From Clostridiales bacterium (GTDB lineage: Bacteria; Bacillota_A; Clostridia; Saccharofermentanales; Saccharofermentanaceae): a stretch of DNA of 9,780 nt. The position numbers and the translations under genes were made by a program. Position 1 is the stretch's first letter. Every line of letters begins with the position of its first letter. Positions 1 through 6,080 of this stretch are shown here, one piece after another. The stretch is from positions 1 through 9,780 of the forward strand of contig JAGCGE010000263.1 of NCBI GenBank assembly GCA_017649745.1, given 5' to 3'. Below the pieces are notes generated by a model that worked only from the letters and a program-made list of their open reading frames with translations, was not told where the DNA came from and made no database searches.

Positions 1-25
1 AAAGTTTTTTTATCGTTCTCCCACA

Positions 26-59
26 TTAAAAGCCGCGACCCTCAGATCACGGCTTTTAA
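26..59 (-). terminator. Intrinsic terminator of the structured RNA
   Basis: TTAAAAGCCGCGA (26-38) pairs with TCACGGCTTTTAA (47-59) around an eight-base loop. The one imperfect pair is a G-U wobble when read on the minus strand and a C-A mismatch on the plus strand, so the minus-strand RNA folds better. The minus-strand 3' arm ends in UUUUAA. A further run of seven T residues follows about 10 bases beyond the hairpin on that strand. The A-rich outer arms mean it could also work weakly for plus-strand transcription. Confidence 0.6.
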
Positions 60-129
60 CGGTTTAAAGTTAACATTCAAGAGTGGTCCGAAGACCTTAA
101 TGGACTATGAGTGAGTTAGGACTGCAACA

Positions 130-178
130 TGTCTATGGCGTTTTATTCTTGCAGTATAGTCCGTTGATTGTCTATGGC
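130..178 (-). repeat. Direct repeat GCCATAGACA, two copies 39 bp apart
   Basis: The minus strand reads GCCATAGACA at 178-169 and again at 139-130. The first copy lies between the first hairpin and the composite stem of the predicted RNA. The second lies in the apical loop region of that stem. Both are therefore predicted to be single-stranded, which would suit binding of a protein or of a complementary RNA. Confidence 0.6.
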
Positions 179-203
179 AGTTAGCCTCTGCTAACCAAGA
201 AAG

Positions 204-232
204 ATAATATCAATATCTTATCTCTTTGTCAA
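204..232 (-). promoter_or_regulatory. Sigma-A promoter of the structured RNA
   Basis: On the minus strand TTGACA (232-227) is followed after exactly 17 bases by TATTAT (209-204). That is a perfect -35 box and a five-of-six -10 box at ideal spacing, the best promoter match in the window. It lies only five bases beyond the stop codon of the upstream membrane-protein gene, so the RNA downstream is probably a separate transcript. An imperfect inverted repeat (203-222, outer arms GATAA/TTATC) covers the spacer and -10 box. It could be an operator, or a weak hairpin ending the upstream gene. Confidence 0.65.
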
Positions 233-237
233 CAACA

Positions 238-765
238 TTATTTATCTTTGTATAGTGAATTCACATTAACGAGATCTCTCTTGACCTCATCCTTTTTCTT
301 CGCATTCTTATCTTTCTCATATGTGATAAGTAAAGCTCTTGTTCCGATCTTAAACATCTGAGTATTTGCAGCCGGAAGTATTATCGTGCTCTTCTTCCCG
401 CCTTCCTTTTCGACAGTGATCTTTACTCTGACTCTTTTATATGAACCGATGTTCTTCTTAGCTACGACCGTACAATCTTCTACTTTGTACATCTTCTTCC
501 ACGTCTTTTTCACGTTGCGGACAGATTCTTTAATAGCGATCACCAGAAGCACCATAAGTCCGACTATCAGTGTCTGAACAAAATACGAAGCTATAGCAAA
601 CAATATTCCCTTATGCTGAGAATAGATAACATAGTTCGCCATGAAGATAGCATATCCGCATGCAAGAAACATGAAAAGAACACATATGAATGCCAGGCAT
701 TCTCCCAGACATACGTTCCTTTTAATAAGCTTATGTTCTTGTTCTGTGGCTTCTCTCTTACTCAT
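238..765 (-). CDS. Two-helix membrane protein of unknown function
   Basis: This is a 175-residue protein that I do not recognise as a named family. A charged N-terminus is followed by two hydrophobic helices at about residues 22-47 and 54-78. A basic C-terminal soluble part (about 80-175) follows, whose alternating beta-strand pattern (VRVKITVEK, STIILPAA, RALLITYEKD) suggests a small beta-barrel. The layout and size recall DUF3592-like envelope proteins, one of which lies 1.4 kb away, but I see no clear sequence match. The short loop between helices puts both ends on the same side; the lysine-rich C-terminus suggests the cytoplasm. The ATG at 765 has only a weak purine-rich ribosome site. 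Transcription likely starts from an extended -10 box about 30 bases upstream, and the gene is divergent from the nitroreductase gene. Confidence 0.7.
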   Translation of the reverse strand: MSKREATEQEHKLIKRNVCLGECLAFICVLFMFLACGYAIFMANYVIYSQHKGILFAIASYFVQTLIVGLMVLLVIAIKESVRNVKKTWKKMYKVEDCTVVAKKNIGSYKRVRVKITVEKEGGKKSTIILPAANTQMFKIGTRALLITYEKDKNAKKKDEVKRDLVNVNSLYKDK

Positions 766-795
766 CTTTTTTATCTTTTATCCCTAATCGAAAAG

Positions 796-804
796 ATTAT
801 ATCA
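796..804 (-). promoter_or_regulatory. Extended -10 promoter for the membrane-protein gene
   Basis: The minus strand reads TGATATAAT (804-796), a perfect extended -10 element, with a predicted start near 789 and a leader of about 24 bases. There is no good -35 box at 16-18 bases. An interrupted palindrome with arms CACAA and TTGTG (803-817) abuts the -10 box and could hold a regulator. Confidence 0.5.
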
Positions 805-835
805 CAATTAATTTGTGGCAATGGTTCCGCATCAG

Positions 836-865
836 TTGTACGCAAAAGGTTTCGCGTTGTAAAAT
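836..865 (+). promoter_or_regulatory. Promoter of the nitroreductase gene
   Basis: TTGTAC (836-841) and TAAAAT (860-865) are separated by 18 bases, a reasonable sigma-A promoter. The start would fall near 872, giving a short leader that contains the Shine-Dalgarno sequence at 875-880. It is arranged back to back with the divergent membrane-protein promoter. Confidence 0.45.
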
Positions 866-887
866 CCGTTTATGAGGAGGTGATCTT

Positions 888-1553
888 ATGGATCTTAGAG
901 AAGCATTGAACGCCAGACATTCTGTTCGCCAGTATCAGGAAAAAGAGATCGACGAACTTACGCTCGATAAACTCGAATCTTTCATCACAGAGATCAACCT
1001 CGAGAGCGGTCTTCATATTCAGCTAGTAAAGAATGAACCGAAAGCTTTTTCGAGTACTCTTGCTCATTACGGTAACTTCGCGGGAGTAACTAATTACATT
1101 GCATTAGTCGGCAAGAAATCCGATACTCTTGAAGAAGACTGCGGTTATTATGGTCAGAAGATCGTTTTATATGCCCAGACATTAGGTCTTAACACATGCT
1201 GGGTTGCACTGACATATACTAAGGTCCCTAGCGCCTTTAAGATCTCTCAGGGAGAGAAAATAGTTATCGTTATCTCGATCGGTTATGGTGTTGATAACGG
1301 TAAGGCCAGAAGTTCCAAGACTCCTGATGACGTGAGCAATATCGAACCTGATTCACCTCAATGGTTTAAGGACGGCGTGGATGCTGCTCTTCTCGCGCCT
1401 ACTGCGATCAATCAGCAAAAGTTTAAGCTCGTACTCATTGATGACAAAGTAAAGGCTAAGTCAGGTGTCGGATTTAATACCAAGATCGACCTCGGAATAG
1501 TCAAGTACAACTTCGAAGTTGGATCAGGCAAGGGACATGATATCTGGGCTTAA
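888..1553 (+). CDS. Nitroreductase family protein, TM1586-like
   Basis: This 221-residue flavoprotein is expected to bind FMN and use NAD(P)H to reduce nitro-aromatics, quinones or similar acceptors in the cytoplasm; the natural substrate is unknown. The N-terminus has the RHSVRQY motif (10-16) that contacts FMN phosphate in nitroreductases. The middle contains GYYGQKIVLYAQTLGLNTCWV, the central helix and strand of the fold. A second lobe carries LLAPTAINQQKF and ends with a DLGIVKYNFE-type strand. Two lobes in one chain, with a second SPQWFKDGVDAALLAPTA half, match the putative TM nitroreductase family in which the usual dimer is mimicked by internal duplication. The start at ATG 888 is supported by a Shine-Dalgarno sequence, GAGGAGGTGATC, that closely complements the 16S 3' end. 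The stop overlaps the stop of the convergent esterase gene. Confidence 0.88.
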   Translation: MDLREALNARHSVRQYQEKEIDELTLDKLESFITEINLESGLHIQLVKNEPKAFSSTLAHYGNFAGVTNYIALVGKKSDTLEEDCGYYGQKIVLYAQTLGLNTCWVALTYTKVPSAFKISQGEKIVIVISIGYGVDNGKARSSKTPDDVSNIEPDSPQWFKDGVDAALLAPTAINQQKFKLVLIDDKVKAKSGVGFNTKIDLGIVKYNFEVGSGKGHDIWA

Positions 1554-2200
1554 CTTATAAGTCCTGTTTCCTTAAGTTTCTCGTAGATCGCTTTACCAAG
1601 TTTTATCTGCTGATCTGCTTCAAGATGTACTCCGTCTGCTTCGCTTGGCTCTACTATCTTTGACGCATCAAGATATTCACAATCATACATAGAAGAAAGT
1701 TTCTCATACCATGAAGGGATGTCCTTACTGATCGAGGGCGTCCTTTTAAAATCGAAACATTCATCAAGCCAAGTTCCATATGCCTTGCCTCCGAGAGTTG
1801 GAGGAGCGATAAGAAGGATCTTCATATTGCCGCCCATGCGGTATCTGTTATGCGTCTGAACCTTCTCTAGAAAGATCTGCATCTCGCCTGCGATATCCAT
1901 AGCACAAAATCCGAACTTTAATTTATGGTCGTTACTTCCGAGCATGACTATCATAATATCAAGTGGGCTCTGGCTTTCTATACACGGAATAATATATTTA
2001 AGTCCGTTCTTCTCACCTTCAGCAGGATCATCGACTGCTATCGTTCTTCCGTTCTGACCTTCTTCGATAACCTTGTACTCATCACCTAGAAGCTGCTGAA
2101 GAACTCCTGTCCAACGTTCATTATCTTCCATCCTGCATCTTTTTACAGGATCATATCCCCATGTAAGAGAATCGCCAAAACAAAGTATTCTTTTTTGCAT
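1550..2200 (-). CDS. SGNH/GDSL hydrolase (MsAcT/arylesterase-like)
   Basis: This is a 216-residue cytoplasmic esterase or acyltransferase without a signal peptide. Counting from the ATG at 2200, it carries all SGNH blocks: GDSLTWG with nucleophile Ser11, NGRT (50-53) supplying the block II oxyanion Gly, GSND (88-91) with Asn90, and DGVHL with Asp189 and His192. The N-terminal part (KRILCFGDSLTWG, RWTGVL, KVIEEG) strongly recalls the Mycobacterium smegmatis acyltransferase/arylesterase MsAcT, from memory. Family members hydrolyse short-chain acyl esters, and some act on acetylated sugars. A role in deacetylating xylan oligosaccharides is only an inference from the nearby xylanase. A TTG at 2206 could also start the frame, but GGAAGGAA lies at better spacing for the ATG at 2200. 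The gene follows the DUF3592 gene by two bases, so the two are translationally coupled. Confidence 0.9.
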   Translation of the reverse strand: MQKRILCFGDSLTWGYDPVKRCRMEDNERWTGVLQQLLGDEYKVIEEGQNGRTIAVDDPAEGEKNGLKYIIPCIESQSPLDIMIVMLGSNDHKLKFGFCAMDIAGEMQIFLEKVQTHNRYRMGGNMKILLIAPPTLGGKAYGTWLDECFDFKRTPSISKDIPSWYEKLSSMYDCEYLDASKIVEPSEADGVHLEADQQIKLGKAIYEKLKETGLIS

Positions 2201-2202
2201 AA

Positions 2203-2604
2203 TCAATTTCCTTCCTCATCTTCTCTGACTTGTCCTTTTGTAAAGATCAAGATGATCGTAAAGAACAATCCTCCGGCGCAGATAAGACTGATCACACCGC
2301 CGGTAATAGTATCCGCAGCCTGAACCTTTGTCGGATCATTCGGATCATAATATATCTTTATCTTCTTACCTTCGCTATAAGAACTTGAAGATGACATGCA
2401 ATTAATATTTGAATACACGACTCCGTCGACCGCAAAGGTGACGTATGTATAAGTGTCCTCAGATGATCTCATTTCGATCTTTGTGATCTTAGCAGTAGTC
2501 TTTTCATAACCCATGTGGTTAAAGAAGAGCAAATATAGTCCTACAACCAAGAACATGAGTCCGACAAGTCCCAGTATAACAGACATCTTGATCTTTTCTT
2601 TCAT
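2203..2604 (-). CDS. DUF3592 family membrane protein
   Basis: This 133-residue protein has a transmembrane helix at about 8-29, a beta-rich segment at about 34-97 and a second helix at about 102-122, with a short acidic tail. The signature IYYDPNDPTKV (84-94) after a run of strands, together with the two flanking helices, is typical of DUF3592, whose function is not known. The middle domain probably lies outside the membrane. A striking serine run (MSSSSSYSEGKK) sits in a predicted loop. The ATG at 2604 is preceded by GAGGA at good spacing. No convincing promoter is seen; GATAAT at 2678-2673 on the minus strand is the best -10 candidate. The gene is first in a two-gene unit with the SGNH hydrolase. 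Confidence 0.82.
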   Translation of the reverse strand: MKEKIKMSVILGLVGLMFLVVGLYLLFFNHMGYEKTTAKITKIEMRSSEDTYTYVTFAVDGVVYSNINCMSSSSSYSEGKKIKIYYDPNDPTKVQAADTITGGVISLICAGGLFFTIILIFTKGQVREDEEGN

Positions 2605-2691
2605 AATAATCTATCCTCATTGATCTCATAGTGTTCTGTCTTTACTGATATTACCACATTTAAGCTCAGCCTATTATCACTTTTATGCCAT

Positions 2692-2721
2692 AAAAAGGCC
2701 CGACGGCATTGCCATCGGGCC
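2692..2721 (-). terminator. Intrinsic terminator of the xylanase gene
   Basis: GGCCCGACGGC (2697-2707) pairs with GCCATCGGGCC (2711-2721) around a three-base loop. The single non-Watson-Crick pair is a G-U wobble on the minus-strand RNA. Five U residues follow on that strand (2696-2692). It lies about 30 bases after the xylanase stop codon and should insulate the downstream DUF3592-esterase unit. Confidence 0.9.
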
Positions 2722-2749
2722 CGGTTGTTTATGGATCTGTTACGTCATC

Positions 2750-5305
2750 TTATTCAACAAGATTGATCGTACCGAATACTTCAGGATCCTGGTAACCATT
2801 ACCTGTATTATCAGCCCAGCTGATAGTACCTGCACGTACACCGTCTGCTCCTGCATCATTGACCTGAAGCTCAAGACCTACTGCAGTTCCTACTTCAGGA
2901 GTGATGTCTGTCCACTTGAATGAAGCTTCGATGATATATCCGTCATCTGTAAGCTTAACAGCAGACTTCATGTTTTCTTCAAGACACTTATCTCCGTTGA
3001 ATGAGAGGAAGTTCTCGTAGCTGATACGATACTGCTTATCGTCAGGCTCATATCCACCAGCCTTAGCATTATTCTCATCAATGAATACTTCGATGGAATC
3101 CTGCTCCCAAGCATTCTCATTATCCTTGTTAAGAACGGAATCCTTAACTGTGAAGATTACATAGAGATTATCTGAATCCCAGAGGAGCTTAGCAGAACCT
3201 TCGCACTTAGCACCGAGTACGATGGAAAGTGGAACATCCTTAGCATCTGCCCATGCATCATCGATCTCACCGTCTACTGTGATCGTACCCTTCTTAACTT
3301 CCATAGAAGGACGCTCGAGAGCCTTTACGTTGAAGTCGAGCTTAGAAGAATCAACGAATGCCCAGTAAGCGAGCTTAGCCTGATATCTTCCGTCGAAAAG
3401 AAGTGGGTACTGAGCAAGAAGACCATTAGCACCGCCACCAACATTGCTCTGTGACTGGAGCCATGAGTTAGGATCGATTACACCCCAAACTGTGATACCG
3501 GAGATATCGATTCCGTCTTCCTTATCAAGTGTCTTAAGAAGTTCATAGATGTTGTTCAGATATACTGCCTGTCTGTTGTACTCGTCAGGGAGCATTTCCT
3601 TTGAACCGTCGAAGCCTACGCTTGTCTTAACGTCAAGCTCTGTAAGCATAACCTTATCAACTACCTTAGCGTACTCTCTTGCGCATGTCTCGATCTGACC
3701 TACAGAAGGAGCATTAACTGTGTAGTGACCCTGCATTCCGAAACCGTCGATACGTGTTCCGTCAGCAGCCTTTACATCCTTGATGAGCTGAACGATACCT
3801 TCGCACTTCTTGAGGTTGCACTCATTGTAATCGTTATAGTAGAGCTCCAAGGAAGCAGGAGCATACTTGTTGGCAAACTTAAATGCATTGATGATGAACT
3901 CGTTGCTGCCATATACCTTCCACCAGGAAGACTTGCTGCCGTGTGTATCATCTGTAAGTTCTCCGCCTGCTTCTTCATGTGTTCTATATGTGTTTGTTGC
4001 GTCGCTGATAGCTTCGTTAACAACGTCCCAACCATAGAACATATCCTTGTACTTACTGTCTTCGCCTGTGTAGTATTCCATCATGGACTTGATGTACCAC
4101 TCGAGACGCTTGTTCATCTCATCCTTGGACACATAATCCTTAGTTGCATCATAGTCTTCATGGAAGAACCATTCAGGAGTCTGTGAGTGCCATACGAGAA
4201 CGTGGCCTCTTACCTTGATCTGCTTGTCAGGATTAGCTGTATTCCAAGCAAGGATCTCATCAAGGATAGCATCTGCACGTGAGTGATCAAGTACAGGTAC
4301 TGTCATTGTCTCGCCGTTGAACTCAACTTCTTCAAGAGCACCTACCTCATGGTTATTGTAACCGAACATAGCATCAGGCTTAAGTTCGTTACCGATCGTG
4401 ATAGCATTAAAGTGCTTCTCAACGAGCTGCATGAGATACTCATCTGAAAGCTCGGATTGAACGATAGATGTACCGCAGATAGCATCGTCTCCGATACCGT
4501 CAGCAGAAGCTACCAATGAGCAAAGATCAGGGATATCTGTCTCTACTTCGATAGGTCCTAAGTCTTCTGCTGCTTCAGGAGCAAGGATGAATCCTGTAAT
4601 GTAGTAATCACCCTTAACGCAGTCACCGTTACCGTAATCAGTACCCTGCTCGATAACACGGATAACAGCCTTATCAAGGCTTCCGCTCCAGCTTGGTGTG
4701 AATGTTCCAGCGAATCTTGTCCATACACCAGGCTCGAGCTGCTGACTGCATGTTCCCGAGATCTCTGATGAATAAGATCCGAGATAATTTGTCTGACCGT
4801 CGACAGTCATGTAAGGTGCGAAATCGATCTGTCTCTGATCAGCTGGAGCTCCGTCGTAATCCATTGAAAGCTTCGCATAGAATTCGAAGTTATAAGTAAC
4901 TCCGCTCTGAAGATCATTCGTGACATCCTGTGCGAAACAGTCATAAGGAGAAGCTGATGAAGGATCTCTGTCGATAACACCATAGTTATCGTATCCTTCC
5001 TTGAGCTCAGCTGCATCGTTTCCTGCACTGATCGTCGATGAACCGCATTCGATGGACCACACACTCACATCCGCATCGTCGAACTTGCCGTTCTTGATGA
5101 TGTTTCCCTCATCGCTGATAGTGCTTGTTGATACCGGCATCGTCCAACCGCCTGATGTCGTCTCGGTCACTTCAGCAGATGATTCTGTTGCCTGGGTGGA
5201 ATCTGTGTCTGATGTCTCATCAGTCGTCTTATTGCATCCGAACATGGAAAGAGCCATAACGGAAGCAAGTGTCACACCCGCAACACTTCTGAAAACCTTT
5301 TTCAT
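2750..5305 (-). CDS. Xylanase lipoprotein, CBM4/9-GH10-CBM9
   Basis: This 851-residue endo-1,4-beta-xylanase cleaves internal xylan bonds with retention of configuration. A lipoprotein signal peptide ends in a lipobox-like MFGC with Cys24, so it is probably anchored to the outer face of the membrane. A Ser/Thr/Asp/Glu-rich linker (25-60) follows. Next comes a carbohydrate-binding module of the CBM4/9 type (about 67-245, starting NIIKNGKFDD). The GH10 barrel (about 260-655) holds WDVVNEA with acid/base Glu431 and MLTELDV with nucleophile Glu556. Substrate-site motifs GHVLVWHSQTP, YYNDYN, GMQGHY and VWGVID are intact. A C-terminal CBM9-like module (about 668-850, ITVDGEIDDAW) binds sugar ends in known relatives. 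The ATG at 5305 is chosen because GGAGG lies five bases upstream; an upstream TTG at 5317 overlaps that ribosome site. It appears monocistronic with its own terminator. Confidence 0.95.
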   Translation of the reverse strand: MKKVFRSVAGVTLASVMALSMFGCNKTTDETSDTDSTQATESSAEVTETTSGGWTMPVSTSTISDEGNIIKNGKFDDADVSVWSIECGSSTISAGNDAAELKEGYDNYGVIDRDPSSASPYDCFAQDVTNDLQSGVTYNFEFYAKLSMDYDGAPADQRQIDFAPYMTVDGQTNYLGSYSSEISGTCSQQLEPGVWTRFAGTFTPSWSGSLDKAVIRVIEQGTDYGNGDCVKGDYYITGFILAPEAAEDLGPIEVETDIPDLCSLVASADGIGDDAICGTSIVQSELSDEYLMQLVEKHFNAITIGNELKPDAMFGYNNHEVGALEEVEFNGETMTVPVLDHSRADAILDEILAWNTANPDKQIKVRGHVLVWHSQTPEWFFHEDYDATKDYVSKDEMNKRLEWYIKSMMEYYTGEDSKYKDMFYGWDVVNEAISDATNTYRTHEEAGGELTDDTHGSKSSWWKVYGSNEFIINAFKFANKYAPASLELYYNDYNECNLKKCEGIVQLIKDVKAADGTRIDGFGMQGHYTVNAPSVGQIETCAREYAKVVDKVMLTELDVKTSVGFDGSKEMLPDEYNRQAVYLNNIYELLKTLDKEDGIDISGITVWGVIDPNSWLQSQSNVGGGANGLLAQYPLLFDGRYQAKLAYWAFVDSSKLDFNVKALERPSMEVKKGTITVDGEIDDAWADAKDVPLSIVLGAKCEGSAKLLWDSDNLYVIFTVKDSVLNKDNENAWEQDSIEVFIDENNAKAGGYEPDDKQYRISYENFLSFNGDKCLEENMKSAVKLTDDGYIIEASFKWTDITPEVGTAVGLELQVNDAGADGVRAGTISWADNTGNGYQDPEVFGTINLVE

Positions 5306-5326
5306 ACTAACCTCCAAATTCTTTTT

Positions 5327-5341
5327 CTGCGTTTTCCGCAG
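5327..5341 (-). promoter_or_regulatory. Palindrome in the xylanase 5' leader
   Basis: CTGCG (5327-5331) and CGCAG (5337-5341) form a perfect inverted repeat with a five-base centre. It lies 11 bases upstream of the xylanase Shine-Dalgarno sequence and just downstream of AT-rich DNA (5343-5359) that probably contains the -10 box. It could be an operator for a carbon-source regulator or an mRNA hairpin near the ribosome site. No clear -35 box can be assigned. Confidence 0.35.
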
Positions 5342-5375
5342 TATGATATATAAAATATAGCCTTTTTCTGTGCAT

Positions 5376-5433
5376 AAAAAATACCGACAAACTCTAGCAA
5401 TTTTACTGTCGTATATGCTTTTTGTCGGTATTT
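5376..5433 (-). terminator. Terminator of the flavin-barrel/Cys4 gene pair
   Basis: A perfect 13-base inverted repeat, AAATACCGACAAA (5379-5391) and TTTGTCGGTATTT (5421-5433), has a 29-base loop. On the minus strand its 3' arm runs into six U residues (5381-5376). It begins 12 bases after the stop codon of the Cys4 gene. A second copy of part of the 5' arm, ATACGACA on the minus strand (5414-5407), lies in the loop and could pair with the same 3' arm. Confidence 0.7.
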
Positions 5434-5445
5434 ATAAAATTGGTT

Positions 5446-5619
5446 TTACATCTGATGTCTTACGGTCTTATACTCATCGCCGTCTCTAAAGTACGGACAA
5501 TCTTTAGTTCCCTTGTACATCATCCGTTCGATGTCGTCTTCGTCTATATTGGCGTCGCAGACATATTCTCCCGTGAAGTCATCATAGTTATAGAAAACAC
5601 AATAATCGCACTTAGCCAT
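5446..5619 (-). CDS. Small four-cysteine protein, DUF6472-like
   Basis: This 57-residue soluble protein has cysteines at 4, 7, 21 and 41 in a C-x2-C...C...C pattern (CDYC, EYVCDANIDEDD, DCPYF), suggesting a small zinc or other metal site. The acidic middle and the ending CPYFRDGDEYKTVRHQ resemble, from memory, the short DUF6472 family of Clostridia, whose function is unknown. The start is placed at ATG 5619, which overlaps the last base of the upstream stop (TGATG), so translation is probably coupled to the flavin-barrel gene. A longer reading from 5664 would add 15 residues lying entirely inside the upstream gene and has no ribosome site of its own. Confidence 0.8.
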   Translation of the reverse strand: MAKCDYCVFYNYDDFTGEYVCDANIDEDDIERMMYKGTKDCPYFRDGDEYKTVRHQM

Positions 5620-6014
5620 CAGAGCATATTCTCTCCCTGACCCATTACTGTGATATCTACGCAAGTAGCATCAGCAAGTGAGAACATCATCATCTTGTTG
5701 CCTGTCTGCTCGTTATAGATCTGTCTTAAGTGAGGTGCAGCTTCTAGTGCAGCTTCAGCATACTTTGGATCTGTCTCGAAAACAGCCTTACCTGTATATC
5801 TCATCCAATGTCCGTTAGGCTTGCTCGCTACGATCTCTACCTTAGGATTCTTTACCATCTGCTTATATACATCTTTAAAATCGCCTACACCGAACAGTTC
5901 CTTTCCGTCCATTTCCATATGAAGTCCGAGAGGTCTGAGCTTAGGCTGATCACCGTCAACTGTTGCAAGGAAGAATACTCCAGCCGCATTCAAAAATTCA
6001 TTAATCTTACTCAT
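5619..6014 (-). CDS. Pyridoxamine 5'-phosphate oxidase family protein (FMN split barrel)
   Basis: This is a 131-residue cytoplasmic protein of the PNPOx-like split-barrel fold, typical in length for the short, stand-alone members. The opening strands FFLATVDGDQPKLRPLG (14-30) are the usual family start, where the basic residues contact flavin phosphate. Later strands KVEIVASK and GHWMRYTGKAVFE (68-80) also fit. Such short members usually bind FMN or F420-type cofactors or haem and are rarely true PdxH enzymes; the catalytic role here is unknown. ATG 6014 is preceded by AAAAGGAG. The gene heads a two-gene transcript with the Cys4 protein, from a promoter divergent to the DUF4214 gene. Confidence 0.88.
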   Translation of the reverse strand: MSKINEFLNAAGVFFLATVDGDQPKLRPLGLHMEMDGKELFGVGDFKDVYKQMVKNPKVEIVASKPNGHWMRYTGKAVFETDPKYAEAALEAAPHLRQIYNEQTGNKMMMFSLADATCVDITVMGQGENML

Positions 6015-6052
6015 TGATCGTCATCTCCTTTTCGAAAAAAATAAGTACTCTT

Positions 6053-6080
6053 ATGATAACACAAACACCCACATCGTTAA
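6053..6080 (-). promoter_or_regulatory. Promoter of the flavin-barrel/Cys4 operon
   Basis: On the minus strand TTAACG (6080-6075) and TATCAT (6058-6053) are separated by 16 bases. The start would fall near 6046, giving a leader of about 32 bases. The -35 box lies within the palindrome GTTAAC that also provides the -35 box of the divergent promoter. Confidence 0.4.

Larger units (their letters stand above)
22..197 (-). ncRNA. Unidentified structured RNA (small RNA or long leader)
   Basis: Seen on the minus strand: transcription should begin near 196-197, seven or so bases after a -10 box at 204-209. The RNA then holds a 6-bp hairpin with a CUCU-type four-base loop (180-185 with 190-195). A composite stem follows, built from two seven-base helices (156-162 with 102-108, and 149-155 with 121-127) with a 12-base one-sided bulge at 109-120. 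Next is a GGUC-UUCG-GACC hairpin with the very stable cUUCGg tetraloop (86-97), and last a 13-bp terminator hairpin (26-59). A 10-base motif occurs twice, both times outside the helices. I do not recognise the family: the hallmarks of T-box leaders, common riboswitches, tmRNA, SRP RNA and RNase P RNA are missing, and it lacks the end-to-end rod expected of 6S RNA. It could be a stand-alone sRNA or an attenuator for a gene beyond base 1. The structure is clear but the function is unknown. Confidence 0.55.

Noticed and set aside
20..200. T-box leader, 6S RNA or a common riboswitch as identity of the structured RNA
   Set aside because: The T-box consensus is absent, the ends do not pair into the long rod of 6S RNA, and none of the conserved cores of SAM, TPP, FMN, lysine, cobalamin, purine or c-di-GMP riboswitches can be recognised.
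613..909. Plus-strand frame of 98 codons
   Set aside because: It covers the divergent promoter region and both neighbouring gene starts, is antisense to the membrane-protein gene, and resembles no protein.
3725..4186. Long plus-strand open frame antisense to the xylanase, and similar ones at 5001-5360 and 4702-4899
   Set aside because: They lie wholly or mostly within the well-supported xylanase gene, have no ribosome sites or recognisable domains, and their composition is that of a complement frame.
5306..5317. Longer xylanase reading starting at TTG 5317
   Set aside because: The TTG overlaps the GGAGG ribosome site that is properly spaced for ATG 5305, and the shorter form begins with a normal MKK signal peptide.
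5422..5640. Plus-strand frame over the Cys4 gene
   Set aside because: It is antisense to a conserved small protein, with no start signals and no recognisable domain.
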